From Cepaea hortensis (lineage: Eukaryota; Mollusca; Gastropoda; Stylommatophora; Helicidae): a stretch of DNA of 64,000 bases. Each line of letters opens with the position of its first letter. Position 1 is the first letter of the stretch. The DNA lies in assembly GCA_963921405.1 (NCBI GenBank), contig OY992892.1, positions 32,166,075 through 32,230,074 of the forward strand. Direction: 5' to 3'. Both the position numbers and the translations under genes were made by a program. Positions 57,870-64,000 of the stretch are shown here, one piece after another. The notes beneath the pieces were generated by a model, which was given only the letters and a program-made list of their open reading frames with translations, was not told the origin of the DNA and did no database searches.

Positions 57870-58339
57870 TTGGAACGTGTGTATGTATTGAACGGTTACA
57901 ACCGGACCGGGATATTCTCGGCCTGCTTCCTTCTAACTTGGTTTAAGGCGGTTTATCGTATGTTCACAGCCAATAAAGGAGTGAGACACGGATGTGTGCT
58001 CTCTCCCCTGCTATTCAATATCTACATGGACAGAATTTCCAAAGAAGCAAGTCTCGACAGAACAGATTCAGAAAATTTAGAAGTCTTTACTCCAGATGAA
58101 ACAACTGACCCACAAGGAATAAATGAACTTCTATTTCCAGACGATCAGTGCCCGTTTTACAGCGATGAGGGCAGACTACAAAATCATACAACTATGAGTT
58201 CAACCTGCAGCAGATACAATATGAGTATAAACACAGCCAAAACCAAAGTAATGCAAGTTAGCAGATCGCCAAGCCCACTAAGTATACAGATAAATAATAC
58301 ACCTCTGAAACAAGTTAAAGAATTCAAATACCTTGGAAG
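57870..58339 (+). pseudogene. LINE RT palm fragment (first half), unit B
   Basis: Copy of 44,497-44,966, ending in ccttggaag (58,331-58,339). Its second half resumes at 61,962. Confidence 0.87.
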
Positions 58340-58793
58340 GAAAACTTCCCGTTTCACTTCTGCCAACACCAACGAACGAGATCACAATATTTCAGAAACA
58401 ACAGACCAACGCTTTCGTTCCCGGTCTCGTGTGTCCTTAAAAATATAGCAAAGAAGTAGGTATGTGGATAGATTACCTTACCCATCGCAGAGGAGTGTGT
58501 TTAGATGTTCCGGTTGATATAATAATTAAATAGAAAGCTCTATTTTAATACGTGAAGTGGCTAACTGACACTGTGAGTGTGACTGAGTGAAGATGAAGAT
58601 GAGTACCTAACCTAACCTACCAACCAACTTTTGAACTAGCACCGCCCAAAGAATCGCTGAGAGAAGGAACCAGCATACGTTTTTTAAATGTGTTCTTTCT
58701 CATAATATTTCTTGTATTCTTCAGTTCTGCATTGTTAACGTTAATGACTAGATCTAAGACTTGATAAAAGTATACTATAATTATTAACAGGAT

Positions 58794-58918
58794 TCTTCTT
58801 CTTCTTCTTCTTCTTCTTCTTCTTCTTCTTCTTCTTCTTCTTCTTCTTCTTCTTCTTCTTCTTCTTCTTCTTCTTCTTCTTCTTCTTCTTCTTCTTCTTC
58901 TTCTTCTTCTTCTTCTTC
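58794..58918. repeat. (TTC)n microsatellite, about 41 units
   Basis: Same array as 45,421 but about 69 bp shorter. Confidence 0.95.
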
Positions 58919-59780
58919 AGCATTCCGTGCCTTTGAGGTTCTTTGCTGCAGATACAATCCGTCTCCATTCGTCTCTCTGGTTGACCTTCTCTTGCCAGTC
59001 GTTGATTCCAAGTGCTTGTAGGTCTGTATATGTATTATCTTTTCACCGTCTTCTTGGTCTACCTCGGGGTCTACGGTAATTTATTTCCTGAGTGTAAGCG
59101 AGTTTTGTTTCCCTATTATCTTCCATTCTTTCTATATGCCCCAGCCATTGCAGTCTATTAGCCTTCATGATACCATTGATTAGTGGGGACTTAAACAGAT
59201 CATACATGTCTTTGTTGCTTCTTCTTTTCCACTCTCCACTTTGTGTATCCCTAATGGGTCCAAAGATGCGTCTTAAAACTTTGTTCTCAAAGGTTTGTAA
59301 CAAGGCTTCGTCTCCTTTCGTTTGCTCTCTACCTATTTTTGCATTGAAGTCTCCCAGCACAATCAGGATGTCCTGTTTGGGAGTTTCTTCTATGACATCT
59401 TCCAGATCATTATAAAAGTCTTCTTTAATATCATCTTCTTTCGCTTCAGTAGGTGCATGTATATTAACCATCGTTATATTTTTCCATTTACCTTTTATTC
59501 ATAATTTACTAATCCTGTCATTAACAGCTTTAAAGTTTAGAATGTTCCCCCATAACTCTTTTTTGATGACAAATCCTTTTCTTAATTCATGTTTATTTTG
59601 GGTGTTTCCTTCATATATTACATTCATTCCATTTTGCTCTAGAGTACCCTCTCCTAGCCACCTTATTTCTTGAATTGCTGTTATATCCATTTGATATTCA
59701 ACCAGCTCCCGGGTTAGTTCTTCGGCCGCTCCAGCTCGATATAGTGTCTGTGCATTCCATGTTCCAAGGTCGTTGTCCAA
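58919..59780 (-). pseudogene. Internally deleted LINE derivative with GAA tail, unit B
   Basis: Copy of 45,615-46,476, protein pieces identical. Confidence 0.85.
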
Positions 59781-60588
59781 ATAAGTCAGTCCGAATTCGA
59801 GGCTTATTTATCTGGTTCGTAACAAAATAGTTTTTACAAAGGAGGGGATGTTAACCTCATGCTTCAACCCCCAACCTGGAGGACCAGGTGTTTCTCTTTG
59901 TCTGTTCTCTACCCTTTGACCTGTCTGGCTTGGGATAATAGGATACTATTTGAACCAAATGAATGGAAATGAGAGAGCATCCAGTCATCCAGGTTGCCAG
60001 AAGGTTGTTGATTATGAGATTATGTGTTATGTTATAAGATTATCAACTCATCTGAAAAGAACAAGTATTACTAGTATTAGTAAAAATCTTCAGATTCATC
60101 ACAAGACACAAAAGGCTGAAAAAGCACATTTAATAAACAAACTATAGGAGATACTAATGAATGTAACTGGTAAAAATGTCACAGAAGTGCCCCAACACAC
60201 GCAGAATAGACAACTATGTTGACCCACACCCGCTCCATTTGAGGACAAACTGTATGGAGATGTCAGTAAGTCTGAATGCTTGCGATGAAGGACACCAGTT
60301 GGCAGTTTGAGCCTGTAAGCACAACATTGTTAGTTGCTGAATTTCAGCCAGTCTTGAGTATTCATTTATTTATATTATTTATGAACTTGCCTTTGTACTT
60401 TTTATTTTTTAGTCTACCCTAGGCAGTGTGATAAAAATCTGGCATGTAGCATTTAAGATACATTTTCACACATCATTTATCTTTGGACCCTGCAACAACA
60501 GGTTTTCTATCTAGGTTTATATTTATGATCTCAATTGTTTTCTTAGTAATTATGTATTATGACTTATTCACTCAGGAAATCAATGATC
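59781..60588. other. No gene recognised
   Basis: Spans the end of unit B (60,188) and AT-rich sequence with only short incidental frames. Confidence 0.45.
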
Positions 60589-60589
60589 T

Positions 60590-60910
60590 ACGAGGGCTAT
60601 TCCAAAATAACCTCAGATTGGCTGGTAAAAATTGTAACAAATTAACAATAACATCTAAATGCATACAAAAGTTACAGACATCACTGCATTACTTGTACAC
60701 ATAGTTACCACCTAAATTCAGGCACTTGTTGACTGTTAGATTCATACAAGAGACAACATTGCAGTTATAAACATATTTCATGCGAACGAAAGAAGAAGAT
60801 GAAGGCACTTGTTGACTGTTAGATTCATACAAGCAGGTAGACTGAGGATAACAGTCAAAATTTAAGCTCCGGCGCACGAAGCCACAATCTTGGTCCAGAT
60901 ACTTACACAA
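60590..60910 (-). pseudogene. mariner transposase C-terminal remnant and terminal repeat
   Basis: The plus strand reads tacgagggctattccaaaat near 60,590, the typical start of a mariner inverted repeat next to TA. The minus-strand frame ends VNKCLNLGGNYVYK at 60,690, matching the usual mariner C-terminal phrase (KCL---G-YVEK). A direct repeat of about 30 bp (ggcacttgttgactgttaga...) at 60,721 and 60,805 shows an internal 84 bp duplication. No catalytic D,D34D residues remain. Confidence 0.6.
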
Positions 60911-61961
60911 ACGCCTCCACCGATAAATGGAGGTGAGATACTGGGCACGCTACATGCCCAGTTCAGATACTTGTCCGAAGGCTCTCAGCTGGGGGATATG
61001 AGGGATCTCCGGATGAGAGGGCCTGGCCGTTTCTCGCTCACTGCTGTGCGGAGGTAAGGTGCTGAGCCGGCAGCACTTGTAGCCTACCTCGTGAGCGAGT
61101 ACTAAAAGGTGGAAAAACACCGCGGTCGCACGTTCCGATGAAAGTCTTTAACCGTACTCATGGAGTGAGTGTAGTCAAAGGTGGAAAATTGTCTCGATGA
61201 CACGAAATGGAACGTCTGGCTTGCGAATCCATTACGTGGCAGACCAAAGAAAAAGCTTGCTGTGTGGAAGTCGAAATAAGAGTCTAACTTGTCTTGAACC
61301 TGAGGAAGGCTAACCTCATTAAAAATGCCCGCTGAAGCCGGAAGTGCCAGCCTACAGGCGGCAAAATAAAAATGGCACTACGCAACTACGTCCAAGTGAA
61401 ATGTCTTTCGTGACCGGAAAAGCTCTAACTAGTCTTCCCTCGTGCTAGGAAAATCTACCTTGTTTCCGAATGCCGCTCTTGCTCGGAACAGCTCTGACTA
61501 GGCAGTTCTCCTAATGTCCTTCGTGCCTGGAACAGCTCTAAAGGGCACAGAGACAAGCACATGTCTGAACCGAAAACTTGCTGAGTGGATACCGTCTGCA
61601 GACTGGCCTGATTTGTGCGGGAGAGGCCCGTGGTGAAGGAACGCCCAATATATTGAAGTGAGGATTTAAAGCAGCCATGAGCGCTATGTGTCGGCCCTGC
61701 AAATATGGAAGCAACCTTGGATGGCGGAAAATGCTATGGACTGTCCCTGCCTTCCTTTGAGGGATAACCGTTGTCTTCGACCGTTCCAGCTGGGTTGTAG
61801 ATGGCACCACAAAAGTGAGAGTCTCCCAGGAATGCTACCTGGTCAAAAAAGCACGCTATCGTCGGATGTGTTGGCCTACGGGTTTTGGCCCAAGGGCGCA
61901 TAACAGACACACCGCAATCACATCTGAAAAAAGACTCCGGATGAACGAAAAAGAAGAAATT
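60911..61961. other. GC-richer sequence of unknown origin
   Basis: About 1 kb, clearly less AT-rich than the surroundings, with repeated phrases (gtgagcgagtactaaaaggtgg / ggagtgagtgtagtcaaaggtgg; tgcctggaacagctctaa / tgctcggaacagctctgac). It may be a LINE 5' leader or the body of the inserted element. No coding motif found. Confidence 0.4.
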
Positions 61962-62303
61962 CCTTGGAAGTATGATCACAGAAGACGGCAGATTAGACAG
62001 AGAAATTGAAATCAGATGTCAAAAAGCTAGTGCACTTACATATCAACTATCACCCTTACTGAAGCATCCAAACATACCCATGTCTGCAAAACGACAGATA
62101 ATAAACAGCATATTCACACCAACCCTGTGCTATCAATCTCAAACCTGGACTTTATCCAAATTACACCTTCGCAAGATCAACACCTGTGAAATGAGATGCC
62201 TGAGGAGAGCTGCCAACTTAACAATCCGAGACCGAGTAAGAAATGCTACTATCAGACAGACTGTGTGATCAATACCTTGTGCCACATTTATTGAAAGACA
62301 GAA
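61962..62303 (+). pseudogene. LINE thumb fragment (second half)
   Basis: Continues the frame broken at 58,339: MITEDGRLDREIEIRCQKAS through LTIRDRVRNATIRQTV*, with TGA replacing GGA. Truncated at 62,303, before the C-terminal RGRPRRK region seen at 13,280. Confidence 0.87.
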
Positions 62304-62440
62304 GCCGTTCTGGTAACTTACATGAGTATGTGATCCGGTCGTTCAGAAATCAATGGCGAACTACTGAACGTAAAACTTGCCAAGTACACCAACAGCAGCT
62401 GAAAAATGCTGATGTTGACTGCAACGTCCTGTAAGGGATA
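62304..62440 (-). repeat. Dispersed SINE-like repeat copy
   Basis: The minus strand reads aggacgttgcagtcaacatc, cagctgctgttgg, acgttcagtagttcgccatt, gatttctgaacgaccggatc; same family as at 15.1 kb. Confidence 0.6.
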
Positions 62441-62845
62441 TGCAACATTTAAAAAAGGGACTGCCATATCTTTATGTTCACATAATTGTGGTTGACCTGT
62501 GTATATATCAAACAACTTGGCATATTTTAGTATTCTGTGGTTGGTTATTTGTAGTGAAAACTGCACCATGTTTAAGTTCTATTACTGTGTAAATCTGACT
62601 TAATTCATATGTTTGACTTTTGTCACTGTTGCATAAATGTTATCCGGTTGTTATTTGGCAGTTATGTGATTTTAATTTTGAAATCTCTGATTGTGTTTGT
62701 TTTTCTTTTTTGTGTCTCTTGACTTTGTTTGATCTTATGATTATATGTGATTTTAATTTAGCATGGTTCTGTCCCTGGGAAAGAACACTGATGACATAAC
62801 TGTCCCCTGGGAAAGATAGTTGGATTAGAAGCATTGATGATTGTG
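62441..62845. other. No gene recognised
   Basis: AT-rich. The phrase (c)cctgggaaaga occurs twice, about 35 bp apart, near 62,775 and 62,806. Confidence 0.45.
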
Positions 62846-62953
62846 CAATGTTTGAAAGTATTGCCGGTTCAAGTTTTGTATTTACCTATTATGTTACATG
62901 AACTTTACAGAGGGTGCATACAAAACTTGGACCGGCAATATTTTCAAACACTG
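62846..62953. mobile_element. 108 bp foldback element (MITE-like)
   Basis: Inverted arms of 36 bp (62,846-62,881 and 62,918-62,953) match at 33 of 36 positions: caatgtttgaaagtattgcc... against the complement of ...ggcaatattttcaaacactg. The loop is 36 bp. It looks like the two ends of a DNA transposon brought together; family not recognised. Confidence 0.65.
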
Positions 62954-63421
62954 CAGTCATTAAAAATATACCCTTTACCCCAAAACGTGTAAAAGAGTTG
63001 TTTACTTGTATAGTAAGTGGGCGGTCAGGCTGGTGAGCAGGTCGTGGACAGATGGGCCGGAATCATTAGGGAAGTAGAAATGTAAATTGATATTCTTCCC
63101 CTGCTTCCCATTGCAGAACTGGTTCTGAACCATCTCGTGTCAAAGCCCCTGTAGATGTTAATAACTGGTTGGATTGCGCAGTTAGTTTTCTATGGGGAAG
63201 GTAACAAGTCCATGCCAACCCTCCCTAATTGCCACTTATCACATGCATGGTAGGTTGCTATTCTTTGCTTTCCATATGAGCGCCAGTAACATGCAATAGA
63301 GCTATACTGAGTCAATCCTGATGTGTGGAAGCAAATCATTGACAATTAGTAGACAAGTGAGGATTTATGTGGAGGCTGTTTAGATGTGGTTTTACGGAAT
63401 AATTACCAGAACACCGCGAAC
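62954..63421. other. No gene recognised
   Basis: Apparently single-copy spacer; no motif seen. Confidence 0.45.
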
Positions 63422-63429
63422 AACTAAAA

Positions 63430-63900
63430 CAGTGGTTCTCAACCTTTTTTGGCCCGTGCCCCCCTTACCATATTTTCAGAACGTCATCCCCCCTCCTTTT
63501 CTTATTTCCTACCTAAAAATTTGGCCCGTGCCCCCCTTCACCATATTTTCAGAACGTCGTTTTCCCATTTCGTATTTCCTAAATAAAAATCCCCCCCCCC
63601 CCCAACTATACAGTATACGTAATAATGGAAGCTAAATTTAATAGCACTTGCTAAAACAAGTCCACATAAAACATAATTTGTGGGTCTACTTACTTTATAA
63701 AATGAATTTTAGAAGGGTGAGATGTATAGAACCGTAAAGTATGAAGGGAACAACAATATTAAGTAATCGGTTCTTGTATTAACAAGGTTCTTGTATTAAC
63801 GCAATCTTGAAATAATCCTATTCCCTTTCTCCCCCCCCCCCCACCCCCCAACCCTAAATTCCCTCCTGGGTGGAGATTATTCACGGGTTGAGAACCACTG
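63430..63900. mobile_element. Short non-autonomous hAT derivative, 471 bp
   Basis: Ends CAGTGGTTCTCAACC and GGTTGAGAACCACTG are the same as in the 8.2 kb hAT. Flanks aactaaaa (63,422-63,429) and aactagaa (63,901-63,908) are a 7/8 target duplication. The interior shares gttcttgtattaac and gc.atcttgaaataat with the right end of the large element. A 17 bp piece (ggttcttgtattaacaa) is duplicated near 63,770-63,800. No coding capacity; poly-C runs at about 63,590 and 63,831. Confidence 0.9.
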
Positions 63901-64000
63901 AACTAGAAAGAGCAATGAAGATATCTTGAAAGAAGTTAACTGGTTACTGTTAGAAGAACACAGTCCACAATCTGTGGGCATGTCATGAGAAGGGAAAAAC

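Larger units (their letters stand above)
46890..60188. repeat. Tandem segmental duplication, unit B (about 13.30 kb)
   Basis: Second copy of 33,524-46,889. Its right edge leads into sequence (gccccaacacacgcagaata) not present after unit A, so unit B keeps the original right flank. Confidence 0.95.
58340..61961. mobile_element. 3.6 kb composite insertion in a LINE fragment, 9 bp target duplication
   Basis: The LINE reading frame breaks after EFKYLG at 58,339 and resumes with ITEDGRLDREIEI after 61,970. ccttggaag stands on both sides (58,331-58,339 and 61,962-61,970). Ends read gaaaacttcc and gaagaaatt, with no inverted repeat. Inside are the TTC array, the internally deleted LINE and a mariner remnant, so the original inserted element is obscured. 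Confidence 0.7.

Overview
This is a repeat-dense animal nuclear sequence. It has no operons, no bacterial-type genes and no intron-containing host gene that I can recognise. The mix of LINEs (APE-RT, Tx1-like, RNase H-bearing), a Penelope-like element, a ZBED-type hAT, a mariner remnant, long TA/CA/TTC/AAT microsatellites and minisatellites, and retrocopies of RPL8, SCFD1/Sly1 and an ankyrin gene fits an invertebrate metazoan. A lophotrochozoan (mollusc or annelid-like) is my guess, but the sequence does not settle it.

Layout. 1-2.8 kb: a broken RNase H-type LINE, an AAT array, and a Tx1-like LINE 3' end fused to half a 5S rRNA. 2.8-8.8 kb: minisatellites (about 85, 31 and 34 bp units). 8.8-11 kb: short dispersed repeats and LINE debris. 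11.0-24.4 kb: an inverted copy of a block that also lies at about 38.6-43.9 kb. It is split by an 8,175 bp hAT transposon (11,567-19,741) with a perfect 8 bp target duplication, and that hAT is filled with further LINE, TA, Helentron-like and polypyrimidine sequence. 25.6-26.7 kb: a Penelope-like RT/GIY-YIG gene. 26.9-29.5 kb: a second copy of the opening LINE block. 29.5-33.4 kb: a nearly full-length LINE with a 1,044-codon open frame, sitting in the AAT array that is empty in the first copy. 33.5-60.2 kb: a roughly 13.3 kb segment present twice in direct tandem and almost identical. 60.2-64 kb: mariner remnant, LINE debris, a small foldback element and a 471 bp hAT derivative.

The most interesting part is a retrocopy nest found three times (21.5-24.4, 38.8-41.7 and 52.2-55.1 kb). 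Several cDNA-like segments sit next to each other, each bounded by the same 12-14 bp word TTTTGACTCGTGAT (or its complement). The segments are a 5'-truncated RPL8 retrocopy with a U2 snRNA 5' end fused to it, a full ankyrin retrocopy with a LINE-style 5' inversion, a truncated ankyrin copy carrying the same inversion junction, and 88 bp tandem units that contain that word. This looks like repeated TTTT/GA-targeted retrotransposition into a small tandem array, with template switching onto small nuclear RNAs, followed by inverted and tandem duplication of the whole nest. The window also holds matched filled and empty sites for at least two insertions, which gives a relative chronology.

All identifications come from reading the sequence and from remembered family motifs. 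No database search or alignment was run.
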